DNA of 32,103 bases, taken from contig VGBQ01000003.1 in NCBI GenBank assembly GCA_016870425.1, forward strand, positions 1 to 32,103, given 5' to 3'. Positions 25,300 through 32,103 of this stretch are shown piece after piece (position 1 is the first letter of the stretch; each line of letters starts with the position of its first letter). Under the pieces are notes generated by a model. It had not been told where the DNA came from, ran no database searches, and was given only the letters and a program-made list of their open reading frames with translations. This DNA comes from Actinomycetota bacterium (GTDB lineage: Bacteria > Actinomycetota > Actinomycetes > S36-B12). Made by a program: the position numbers and the translations under genes.

Positions 25300-25332
25300 C
25301 GCAGGGCCCCGGCCATCGGCCGGGGCCCTGCG
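25300..25332 (-). terminator. Perfect 15-bp hairpin terminator of the bet-pro operon
   Basis: CGCAGGGCCCCGGCC (25300-25314) and GGCCGGGGCCCTGCG (25318-25332) pair over all 15 bases with a 3-nt loop, 28 nt after the proX stop. No U-tract follows in the minus direction. This is the strongest terminator in the window; the rest of the 118-bp gap (25243-25360) holds only the manC start region. Confidence 0.8.
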
Positions 25333-25360
25333 TTCAGGCTTGATTACTCGCTTCAGCGGA

Positions 25361-26389
25361 TCAGGAAACCCCGGTGCCCTCGAGCCAGGCGGCGACCTTG
25401 TCGGGGTTGGCGTCGATCCACTTCTGGGCCGCCTCCTCCGGGGTCATGCCGGACTCGATGTCGAGCGCGACCTGGTTCTGGTCCTCGTTGGTGCACTCGA
25501 AGTTCTGGACGAGGGTGGCGAAGGGGCTGCCCGAGTCCATGAGCTTGACGGTGGCGAGCTTGACCAGCGGCGTCTCGGGGTAGTCCGTGAGACCGCTGGC
25601 CTTCGCCGCGTCGGTCCAGTCGTTGGCCGGGAAGTTGATGCGGCACAGCGGGACCTTGGCGAGGAAGTTCTGCGGCTCGTAGAAGTAGCCGAGCACCGCT
25701 TCCTTGTTGTCGTTGCCCTTGGTGAAGGCCTCGATGAGAGCTGCCTCCGAGCCGGTGTTGATGATCTTGTAGTTCAGGCCATTGGCCTCGATGAGCTTCT
25801 CGCCGATGGTGGTGTATCCGGGCGGGCCCTCGAGCCACGCTCCCTTGTCACCGGACTCCGGCGTCTTGAAGAGGTCGGCGTACTCATTGAGCTTCGTGCC
25901 GTCGGTGATGTCCGGGTACTCATCGCACATCCACTGCGGGACGTACATGCCGATGAGGCCGACGTTGCCGTTCAGGCCGACCTCGACGATGGCGCCACGG
26001 TCGACCCACTCCTGCCAGCGGCCACCGCCCCAGTCCTCGATGATGACGTCGACCGAGCCAGCCTCCATGGCGTCGTAGGTCACACCAGCCTCGTCGAGCG
26101 TGGTCTGGGTGATATCGCAGCCGAGCTTCTCGCGGGCCACATCGCTGAGCACCTGCGCCGAGGCGGTGTAACCGACCCACGCGTGCATGGCGACACCCCA
26201 CGAGCCGCAATCGGCCGGGGCCGGTGCCGCGCTGGACTCCGCGGGTGCGGCAGCGCTCGACTCGGCAGGTGCCGGGGCTGCGGACGAGGACGCGGCCTCA
26301 TTGACGGTGCCGCCACCGCAGGCCGCGAGGGCCAGGCCGGCAGCAGCGAGCGTGACCACGAGGCCAGCGCCCTTGCCTACTCGCTTCAT
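25361..26389 (-). CDS. proX: Glycine betaine ABC transporter substrate-binding lipoprotein
   Basis: ProX captures glycine betaine (or a related osmolyte) outside the membrane and delivers it to ProW-ProV. The 342-residue product starts at ATG 26389 behind GGAGGA. It has a lipoprotein signal peptide ending LAAC (Cys 24), then a low-complexity linker of Ser/Ala/Pro/Glu units (PAESSAA repeated) to about residue 50, and an OpuAC-type binding domain. Candidate ligand-cage aromatics appear in SWGVAMHAWVGYTASAQV, IIEDWGGGRW and GYFYEPQN. Cysteines at the start of the mature domain (ADCGSWG) and in KLGCDIT, WMCDEY, PLCRI and FECTNE could form disulfides. The frame is open far upstream, through proW, but that is not coding. 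It is the last gene of the operon, 86 bp after proW. Confidence 0.95.
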   Translation of the reverse strand: MKRVGKGAGLVVTLAAAGLALAACGGGTVNEAASSSAAPAPAESSAAAPAESSAAPAPADCGSWGVAMHAWVGYTASAQVLSDVAREKLGCDITQTTLDEAGVTYDAMEAGSVDVIIEDWGGGRWQEWVDRGAIVEVGLNGNVGLIGMYVPQWMCDEYPDITDGTKLNEYADLFKTPESGDKGAWLEGPPGYTTIGEKLIEANGLNYKIINTGSEAALIEAFTKGNDNKEAVLGYFYEPQNFLAKVPLCRINFPANDWTDAAKASGLTDYPETPLVKLATVKLMDSGSPFATLVQNFECTNEDQNQVALDIESGMTPEEAAQKWIDANPDKVAAWLEGTGVS

Positions 26390-26455
26390 TCTTCCTCCAG
26401 GAAGGTTGATTTCGCCGCCATCGTAGGCGCGGGGCACCGGGGAAAGGGCATAATG

Positions 26456-26476
26456 GCGATAACGGATGGGTATCGC
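26456..26476 (-). other. Small hairpin and possible internal promoter between proW and proX
   Basis: GCGATA (26456-26461) pairs with TATCGC (26471-26476) around 9 nt, touching the proW stop. Nearer proX, minus-strand TACGAT (about 26423-26418) fits a -10 pattern, without a good -35. A processing or internal start site here would let the binding protein be made in excess over the permease. Confidence 0.3.
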
Positions 26477-28431
26477 TAGTGGCGGTCCTGGGGCCCCTTC
26501 TGGGGCCTGCCTTGGGCAATTCGATCCAAGATGATGCCCAGGAGCACGATGGCGATGCCGGCGGCCAGCCCCTTGCCGGCCAATTCCGGCTTCGACTGGC
26601 CGACGATCACGAGGTAACCCAGGCCACCTGCGCCGACGAAACCGCCGATGACGACGACGGCGAGCACGAAGATCAGTCCCTGGTTGACGCCGAGCAGGAT
26701 CGAGCGCCGCGCGACCGGCAACTGCACCTTGGTGATCACCTGGAGATTCGTCGACCCGGCGGAGATCGCCGCCTCCACGGACTCCTTGGGCACCTTGCGC
26801 ACGCCGTCGGCAACGATGCGGATCACCACGGGCGCGGCGTAGACGACACCGAGCACGATCGCGGCGAAGCGCGTCGGACCGAAGAGTGCGAGCACGGGCA
26901 CGAGGTAGACGAACGCCGGCATCGTCTGCCCCGCGTCGAGGAAGGGCCGCAGGAATCGGTCGACGCGACTGCTGCGTCCGGCCCATACGCCGAGGACTAT
27001 GCCGATGATGACGACGAAGCCCGTGGCGATCAAGGTCATGGCCAGGGTGAGCATCGTGTCGTTCCACAGGCCCGTGGCCATCACGAGGGCGAGCAGCACG
27101 AGGACGAGGATGCCCACGGTGCGCCCGGCCAGGATGAAGGCCAGGAGCGTGATGGCGATGAGGGTGAGCCACCACGGGGAGTTGGCGAGCACGTCTTGGA
27201 GGGGGTTGAGCACCCAAACGGTGAAGAACTCGCTCCCGGTGACGGTGAGGAAACCCAGGTTGTCGGTGATCCAGTCCGACACCGCATTGGCAGCCTCCGC
27301 CACGGGCTCCTGGAAGTTAAGCCGCTCGGGGAAGACGGCGAAGACGAGCAGGTAGCGCGAGAGGTAGATCGCGATGAGCGTGAGGACACCGAAGATCGCG
27401 AGGCCGATACGACGACGCACCTTCGCAGCATCTGCGGCGGCATAGCCGGACTGGTCTCGGCTCACGGCGGCGCTCGTCGATCGATCGAGCATGACGGCCA
27501 GGATTACGACGGCCAGCCCGGCAACGACGCCGTCACCGACATTGCGGATGGTGAGCGCCTCGACCACCGGCTTGCCGAGCCCGGGGGCGCCGATCAGCGC
27601 GGCGATGACGACGAAGGACAGCGCTGCCAGGGTGGTCTGGTTGACCGCGAGGATGATCGTGCTCTTGGCCATGGGCAACTGCACCTTGGTGAGCACCTGC
27701 CAGCGCGTGGACCCCGCCGACTCGGCCGCCTCGATCGGCCCGTGCTTCAGGCTCTTGATGGCGTGTGCCGTGATACGGATGCAGATGGGGATGGAGTAGA
27801 TCATCGTCGCGATCGTCGCCGAGGCGATGCCGATGAGGAAGACGAGCGCAAGCGGCGCGAGATAGACCAGCGTCGGCAGCACCTGGGCGAGGTCGAGCCA
27901 CGGGCGCAGCACCTTCATGACGCGATCGTTGAGGCCGGCCCACACACCGAGCGGGAGGGCGATGACGAGCGACAGGACCACGGCCCCGATCGTCATCGCG
28001 AGTGTCTCCATGGTGAGGAGCCACATGCCGAGCATCCCGCACAGCAGCATGAGGAACATGCTCACCAGGGCCATGCGCAGGGTGGAGGTGGCGTAGACGA
28101 TGAAGCCGATGAGGACGAGCGTGCCGAACCACCCCAGGAGAGGGATGACATTGCCATCCGCGGGCACCGCGATGACACCCATGAAGATCTCGATGAATCC
28201 GGAGATCACCGTCCGGATCGGGTTGAAGACATAGACGAAGAGGAAGCTCTCCGTGCGATTGCCGCGGATGGAGGCGGCGGCGTCTCGCATGATCGCGGTG
28301 AACGGCGAGTCGGTGGCGGTGGAGAGCTCCTGCGTTTGGACACCCTTGAGTGCCGTCGCCGTGACGAACCACACGACCAGGACGATGAGTGCCTGCACCC
28401 ACCGCAGTCGCAGGACGGCCGTGACGTCCAT
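26476..28431 (-). CDS. proW: Glycine betaine ABC transporter permease, tandem-duplicated ProW fusion
   Basis: This 651-residue membrane protein consists of two ProW-like permease units in one chain, roughly 1-320 and 340-651. Each has its own EAA cytoplasmic loop that docks on the ATPase: EAAESAGSTRWQVLTKVQLP (234-253) and EAAISAGSTNLQVITKVQLP (553-572). Each also shows a LGVWAG plus LRPxLD segment, and a GAxGLGxxV segment. ProW normally works as a homodimer of a single-unit subunit of about 350 residues; the fusion supplies both halves of the channel in one polypeptide. The linker (about 318-342) is charged and cytoplasmic. It starts at ATG 28431, 2 nt after the proV stop, without a strong ribosome-binding site, so it is probably coupled to proV. 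Confidence 0.92.
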   Translation of the reverse strand: MDVTAVLRLRWVQALIVLVVWFVTATALKGVQTQELSTATDSPFTAIMRDAAASIRGNRTESFLFVYVFNPIRTVISGFIEIFMGVIAVPADGNVIPLLGWFGTLVLIGFIVYATSTLRMALVSMFLMLLCGMLGMWLLTMETLAMTIGAVVLSLVIALPLGVWAGLNDRVMKVLRPWLDLAQVLPTLVYLAPLALVFLIGIASATIATMIYSIPICIRITAHAIKSLKHGPIEAAESAGSTRWQVLTKVQLPMAKSTIILAVNQTTLAALSFVVIAALIGAPGLGKPVVEALTIRNVGDGVVAGLAVVILAVMLDRSTSAAVSRDQSGYAAADAAKVRRRIGLAIFGVLTLIAIYLSRYLLVFAVFPERLNFQEPVAEAANAVSDWITDNLGFLTVTGSEFFTVWVLNPLQDVLANSPWWLTLIAITLLAFILAGRTVGILVLVLLALVMATGLWNDTMLTLAMTLIATGFVVIIGIVLGVWAGRSSRVDRFLRPFLDAGQTMPAFVYLVPVLALFGPTRFAAIVLGVVYAAPVVIRIVADGVRKVPKESVEAAISAGSTNLQVITKVQLPVARRSILLGVNQGLIFVLAVVVIGGFVGAGGLGYLVIVGQSKPELAGKGLAAGIAIVLLGIILDRIAQGRPQKGPQDRH

Positions 28432-28433
28432 GG

Positions 28434-29495
28434 CTAGTCGCCCAGCTCCGAGTCGCGGTCGCCAGCGATGAGCGTCAGGACATCGTCGCTTCCGACGTAG
28501 CCGGCCAGAGAGCCGTCGCGCATGACACGCACGGGTGCGACCGAGGCAATGATCGCCGGGGTCGCCTCCTTGATGATGGTGTCGCCGTCGACAGCCGGGC
28601 CGTCGCCGGACTCACCGTCGCGAAGCGGACGCGCGATGGTCTCGAGCGTGAGCACATGGCTCTTGGGGATATCGCGCAGGAAGTCCTCGACGTAGGCGTC
28701 GGCCGGATGCAGCACCAGGTCCATGGCCGTGCCCATCTGCACGACGGCCCCGTCGCGCATGATGGCGATGCGATCGCCGAGCTTCATGGCCTCGGCAAGG
28801 TCGTGGGTGATGAAGACCATCGTCTTGCCCAGCTCGCGGTGCAGGCGGATGACCTCGTCCTGCATGTCTCGGCGAATGAGCGGGTCGAGGGCGCTGAAGG
28901 GCTCGTCGAGGAACATCACGTCGGGATCCACGACGAGAGCACGCGCAAGCCCGACGCGCTGCTGCATGCCTCCCGAGAGCTGCTCGGGGTAGGAGTTGGC
29001 ATACCCCCCGAGCCCCACGAGCTGGATCACTTCCTCGGCGCGCGAGTAGCGATCCTCCTTCTTGACCCCCTGGATCTCGAGGGGGTAGGCGACGTTGTCG
29101 ATGACCTTGCGGTGCGGTAGCAGGCCGAAGTGCTGGAAGACCATGGAGAACTCCGTGCGCCGCAGGTGGCGCAACTGCTTGTCAGTGGCCTTGAGGATGT
29201 CCTCGCCCTCGATGATCACCTCGCCCGCGGTCGCGTCGACCAGGCGGGTGAGGCACCTCACCAGCGTGGACTTGCCGGAGCCGGACAGGCCCATGACGAC
29301 GAAGACCTCGCCCTCGGCCACGTCGAAGCTCACATCGCGCACAGCAGCGGTGCATCCGGTGTCGGCGAGGAGCTCGTCGCGGGGAAGGTCGGCGTACGGC
29401 GTACCGACGATCTTGTCGGCCTGCGGGCCGAAGACCTTCCACAGATTGCGCACGGAGATAGCCGGTGCGCCCGCGGTCGTCGTCGCGGTCGTCAT
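28434..29495 (-). CDS. proV: Glycine betaine ABC transporter ATP-binding protein
   Basis: ProV powers betaine uptake. The 353 residues have the family N-terminus (SVRNLWKVFGPQAD), Walker A GLSGSGKST (69-77), Q loop VFQHFGLLPHR, the ABC signature LSGGMQQR (173-180), Walker B VMFLDEP (193-199), and the switch His in VFITHDLAEA. The C-terminal region after about 275 is a short CBS-like segment (VAPVRVMRDGSLAGYVGSDD); enterobacterial ProV has two CBS domains and about 400 residues, so the osmosensing part looks reduced. The start is ATG 29495, with AGGAGG about 7 nt upstream and a 1-nt gap after the betB stop. The frame is open 333 nt further upstream but only within betB, in the wrong reading. 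Confidence 0.95.
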   Translation of the reverse strand: MTTATTTAGAPAISVRNLWKVFGPQADKIVGTPYADLPRDELLADTGCTAAVRDVSFDVAEGEVFVVMGLSGSGKSTLVRCLTRLVDATAGEVIIEGEDILKATDKQLRHLRRTEFSMVFQHFGLLPHRKVIDNVAYPLEIQGVKKEDRYSRAEEVIQLVGLGGYANSYPEQLSGGMQQRVGLARALVVDPDVMFLDEPFSALDPLIRRDMQDEVIRLHRELGKTMVFITHDLAEAMKLGDRIAIMRDGAVVQMGTAMDLVLHPADAYVEDFLRDIPKSHVLTLETIARPLRDGESGDGPAVDGDTIIKEATPAIIASVAPVRVMRDGSLAGYVGSDDVLTLIAGDRDSELGD

Positions 29496-29496
29496 G

Positions 29497-30987
29497 TCAT
29501 GCCTCCTGCGAGAACCAGCCACTCGGGGCGGGTGAGAGGTTGCGGTACACGTGCTTGGCCTCGAGGTATTCGTGCAGGCCGGTCGGCCCGAGCTCGCGAC
29601 CCACGCCGGACTGCTTAAAGCCGCCCCATTCCGCCTGCGGCAGATACGGGTGGTAGTCGTTGATCCAGATGGTGCCGTGACGCAGGGCGGCCGCGACGCG
29701 TTCCGCCTTGCCCGCGTCCGAGGTCCACACGGCACCGGCGAGGCCGTAGACGGTGTCGTTGCCCAGGGCGATCGCCTCCTCCTCCGTGCGGAAGGTCTCG
29801 ACGGTGAGCACGGGGCCGAAGGACTCATCCTGGACGCAGGTCATATCGGTCCGGCAGCCATCGAGCACAGTCGGAAGGTAGTAGCAGCCGCTGGCGAGCG
29901 CGGGGAATTCGACGGGATCGGGGGCTCGGCCGCCGCACCTGAGCACGGCCCCCTCGGCGAGGGCCCCGGCAACGTACCTCTCGATCTTCTCCCGGTGCTG
30001 GGGGGAGATGAGTGGGCCTGTCTCCGCCTCCGGATCGAAGGGACCGCCCAGTCGGATGTGCTCGGCCCGGCTGACGATCTGGTCCACAACCCGATCGTGG
30101 ATCGACTCCTCGACCAGCAGGCGCGCCCCTGCAGAGCACACCTGCCCACTGTGGAGGAAGACCGCGGTGAGCGCGTTGTCGATCGCCGCCTCCAGGTCGG
30201 CGTCGGCGAAGATGATGTTGGGGTTCTTGCCGCCGAGTTCGAGGGCAACCTTCTTCACGGTCGCGGCGGCATCGGACATGATGCGCCGGCCGGTGACCAC
30301 GCCGCCGGTGAAGGACACCATGTCGACGTCGGGATGCGTGGCGAGCGGGGCGCCTGCCGTCGCACCGGCGCCGAGGATGAGATTGCCGACGCCCGCGGGG
30401 AGTCCGGCCTCCTCGAGCAGGAGCATGAGATGGATCGTGGTGCTCGGGGTCAACTCACTCGGCTTGAGCACGAAGGAGCAGCCCGCCGCAAGCGCCGGCG
30501 CGACCTTCCATGCGGCCTGGAGGAGCGGGTAGTTCCACGGGGTGATGAGTCCGCAGACGCCCACGGGCGAGTACTCGATGCGCGAGCGCACTCCCGGGTT
30601 GCCGGCGTCCACCACGCGTCCGCCGAGGACATCGCCCTGGGCGAGGCCGGCGAAGTAGCGGAAGCACTTCGCGACGTCGGCGACGTCGTACTCCGCCTCC
30701 ACCAGGCGCTTGCCGGTGTCCAGTGATTCCAGGCGCGCGATCACGTCGACGTCGCGCTCGAGGAGGTCGGCGACGCGGCCGAGGAGCGCGCCGCGCTCCG
30801 CTACCGGGACCGACGACCAGCGTCCGTCGTCGAAGGCCTGCCGCGCCGCGAGGATCGCGCGCTCGGTGTCGACGGAGGTGGCCTCGTCGACGACGCGCAC
30901 CACCTCCCCGTCGGCGGGGCAGCGGATCGCGCGCGTGCCTCCCTCCGCGGCCGAGACCCAGGAACCATCGATGTAGAGATCAGGCAT
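29497..30987 (-). CDS. betB: Betaine aldehyde dehydrogenase
   Basis: BetB oxidises betaine aldehyde to glycine betaine with NAD(P)+, the second step after BetA. The 496-residue aldehyde dehydrogenase shows the catalytic PWNYP (Asn 152), the cofactor-binding KPSELTP and FTGG, the general base Glu 250 in LELGGKNP, and the nucleophile Cys 284 in SGQVCSAG, all intact. Other aldehydes are possible in this family, but the betA neighbour, overlapping by 8 nt, and the betaine transporter downstream make betaine aldehyde the best assignment. The start is ATG 30987, within the betA 3' end. Confidence 0.93.
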   Translation of the reverse strand: MPDLYIDGSWVSAAEGGTRAIRCPADGEVVRVVDEATSVDTERAILAARQAFDDGRWSSVPVAERGALLGRVADLLERDVDVIARLESLDTGKRLVEAEYDVADVAKCFRYFAGLAQGDVLGGRVVDAGNPGVRSRIEYSPVGVCGLITPWNYPLLQAAWKVAPALAAGCSFVLKPSELTPSTTIHLMLLLEEAGLPAGVGNLILGAGATAGAPLATHPDVDMVSFTGGVVTGRRIMSDAAATVKKVALELGGKNPNIIFADADLEAAIDNALTAVFLHSGQVCSAGARLLVEESIHDRVVDQIVSRAEHIRLGGPFDPEAETGPLISPQHREKIERYVAGALAEGAVLRCGGRAPDPVEFPALASGCYYLPTVLDGCRTDMTCVQDESFGPVLTVETFRTEEEAIALGNDTVYGLAGAVWTSDAGKAERVAAALRHGTIWINDYHPYLPQAEWGGFKQSGVGRELGPTGLHEYLEAKHVYRNLSPAPSGWFSQEA

Positions 30988-32103
30988 CGGCCTTGGCCTC
31001 CTTGCGATGCCGGTAGAACGGCGCGTGGTCAGGCGGCAGCGGTGTCGCGCCCTTGATGATGTCGGCGGCCTTCTCCGCGATCATCATCGTCGGCGCGTAG
31101 AGATTGCCGTTGGTGACGTAGGGCATCACCGAGGCATCGACGACGCGCAGCCCCTCCGTGCCGTGCACGCGCATCGTGAGGGGATCGATGACGGACATCT
31201 CGTCGACACCCATCTTGGCCGTGCACGAGGGGTGGTAAGCCGTCTCGCCGTCCTTGCGGACCCAGTCGAGGATCTGCTCATCGGTCTCCACCTGGGATCC
31301 GGGCGAGATCTCGCCGCCGCTGTATGGCGCGAACGCGGGCTGGTCGAGGATCTCGCGCGTCTTGTGGATCGCCTCGACCCACTCGCGCTTGTCCTGCTCG
31401 GTCGACAGGTAATTGAAGACGAACGCCGGCGGCGCCATCGGGTCCGCGCTGGTGATCCAGAGCTTGCCGCGCGCATCGGAGTACATCGGTCCGATGTGCA
31501 CCTGGTAGCCGTGGCCCTCCGCGATCGACGACCCGTCGTAGCGCACGGCGATCGGCAGGAAGTGGTACATCAGGTTGGGGTAGTCGACATCCTCGTTGCT
31601 GCGGATGAACCCGCCCGCCTCGAAGTGGTTGGACGCACCGGGCCCCGACCGCAGGAAGAGCCACTGGGCGCCGATGAAGGGGCGCCGCCAGAACTGCAGG
31701 TTGGGGTTAAGGGACACCGGCTGCGTGCAGGCGTGCTGCACGTAGACCTCCAGGTGGTCCTGGAGGTTCTCTCCCACGCCGGGAAGGTTGTGGACCGGAT
31801 CAACTCCGACCGAACGCAGGTGCTCGGCATTGCCGATGCCGGACAGCTGCAGCAACTGCGGGGAGTTGAAGGCGCCGCCGGCGAGGATGACCTCGGATCC
31901 GCGCACCCGGACCGGTCGCTTGCCGCCGATGGAGACCTCGACACCGGTCGCACGCGGAGTGCCGCTGGATGAGTCCATCACGACGCGCGTGACGTGCGCA
32001 CGGGTCTTGACAGTGAGGTTGGTGCGCGACTTGGCGGGTCGGAGGTAGGCCTTCGTCGCGGAGTAGCGCCGACCGTTGTGGACATTGCGGTCGAACGCCG
32101 CGA
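30980..32103 (-). CDS. betA: Choline dehydrogenase, GMC oxidoreductase family (5' end missing at window edge)
   Basis: BetA oxidises choline to betaine aldehyde using FAD. Only the C-terminal 373 or so residues are visible; the frame enters from the right edge (AAFDRNVHNGRRYSATKAYL). They show the GMC block VILAGGAFNSPQLLQLSGIG, DLxxVGENLQDHLEVYVQ-like text (LPGVGENLQDHLE), the catalytic His in YHPSCTAKMG and the C-terminal VVDASVMPYVTNGNLYAPTM active-site Asn region. The FAD-binding N-terminus (GxGxxG) is outside the window. It overlaps betB by 8 nt and heads the visible operon; any choline transporter or BetI-type regulator would lie beyond the edge. Confidence 0.93.
   Translation of the reverse strand, partial: AAFDRNVHNGRRYSATKAYLRPAKSRTNLTVKTRAHVTRVVMDSSSGTPRATGVEVSIGGKRPVRVRGSEVILAGGAFNSPQLLQLSGIGNAEHLRSVGVDPVHNLPGVGENLQDHLEVYVQHACTQPVSLNPNLQFWRRPFIGAQWLFLRSGPGASNHFEAGGFIRSNEDVDYPNLMYHFLPIAVRYDGSSIAEGHGYQVHIGPMYSDARGKLWITSADPMAPPAFVFNYLSTEQDKREWVEAIHKTREILDQPAFAPYSGGEISPGSQVETDEQILDWVRKDGETAYHPSCTAKMGVDEMSVIDPLTMRVHGTEGLRVVDASVMPYVTNGNLYAPTMMIAEKAADIIKGATPLPPDHAPFYRHRKEAKADA

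Noticed and set aside
24106..25542. Long plus-strand frame across manC and its upstream region
   Set aside because: Antisense shadow of manC; Arg/Gly/Asp-rich, no motifs, crosses a terminator hairpin.
26390..27217. Possible 276-residue N-terminal extension of proX
   Set aside because: The frame is open through proW by chance; the lipoprotein signal peptide and GGAGGA site place the real start at 26389.
26479..28437. Uninterrupted 652-codon frame on the plus strand, antisense to proW
   Set aside because: It mirrors proW almost end to end, its product is Asp/Glu/His/Arg-rich with no family features, and such frames arise from the GC-rich third positions of the real gene.

Overview
The window comes from a high-GC actinobacterium (Actinomycetia). 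The evidence is the MtrA-MtrB-LpqB signalling operon, a WhiB2/WhmD-type regulator, the fused F420 enzymes FbiC (CofG+CofH) and FbiB (CofE+nitroreductase), the actinobacterial families DUF3499 and DUF5719, and gene neighbours that match the whiB2-manB-manA-ahcY-mtrAB-lpqB-comF-secA region of Mycobacterium. I cannot name the genus. I see no rRNA, tRNA, CRISPR array, insertion sequence or phage gene; this is mostly conserved core chromosome, densely packed with overlapping stop/start codons.

Layout. (1) 1-4191, minus strand: secA (cut by the left edge), a LuxR-type regulator with a degenerate receiver, and comF. (2) 4366-10653, plus strand: ahcY, a CPBP-family membrane protease, mtrA, mtrB, lpqB. 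(3) 10638-19019, minus strand: a seven-gene run whiB2, large glycosyltransferase 2 membrane protein, DUF5719, DUF3499, manB, Trm112-like protein, manA, almost every junction overlapping by a few bases. (4) F420 genes: fbiC (minus) and, head to head with only 11 bp between start codons, fbiA-fbiB (plus). (5) 24166-25242, minus: a mannose-1-phosphate guanylyltransferase. (6) 25361-32103, minus: betA (cut by the right edge), betB, proV, proW, proX, an operon joining choline oxidation to glycine betaine with betaine uptake, ending at a perfect 15-bp hairpin.

How the parts work together. ManA, ManB and the guanylyltransferase make mannose-6-P, mannose-1-P and GDP-mannose for cell-envelope glycans; the GT2 membrane protein is a plausible envelope enzyme beside them, under the division regulator WhiB2, while MtrAB-LpqB senses and controls envelope and division state. 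FbiC, FbiA and FbiB build cofactor F420. The bet-pro operon supplies an osmoprotectant.

Points of most interest. The whiB2 promoter (TTGACG-17-TGTAAT) carries a perfect 18-bp palindrome over the -10 and start point, and its GACACC discriminator is shared with mtrA. The heptamer TGACACC occurs six times by hand scan, five of them in gene-start regions. Several genes (secA, manC, fbiC, and a 3-codon minicistron in front of mtrA) have a T(A/G)GG(A/G)T box exactly 6 nt upstream of the start codon, the geometry of leaderless transcripts. The ahcY-lpqB block looks inverted in place relative to the ancestral order. The glycosyltransferase may start at a CTG that overlaps the whiB2 stop. ProW is a tandem fusion of two permease units. 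None of this amounts to a clearly new biological system; the regulatory pattern is the best candidate for something undescribed.
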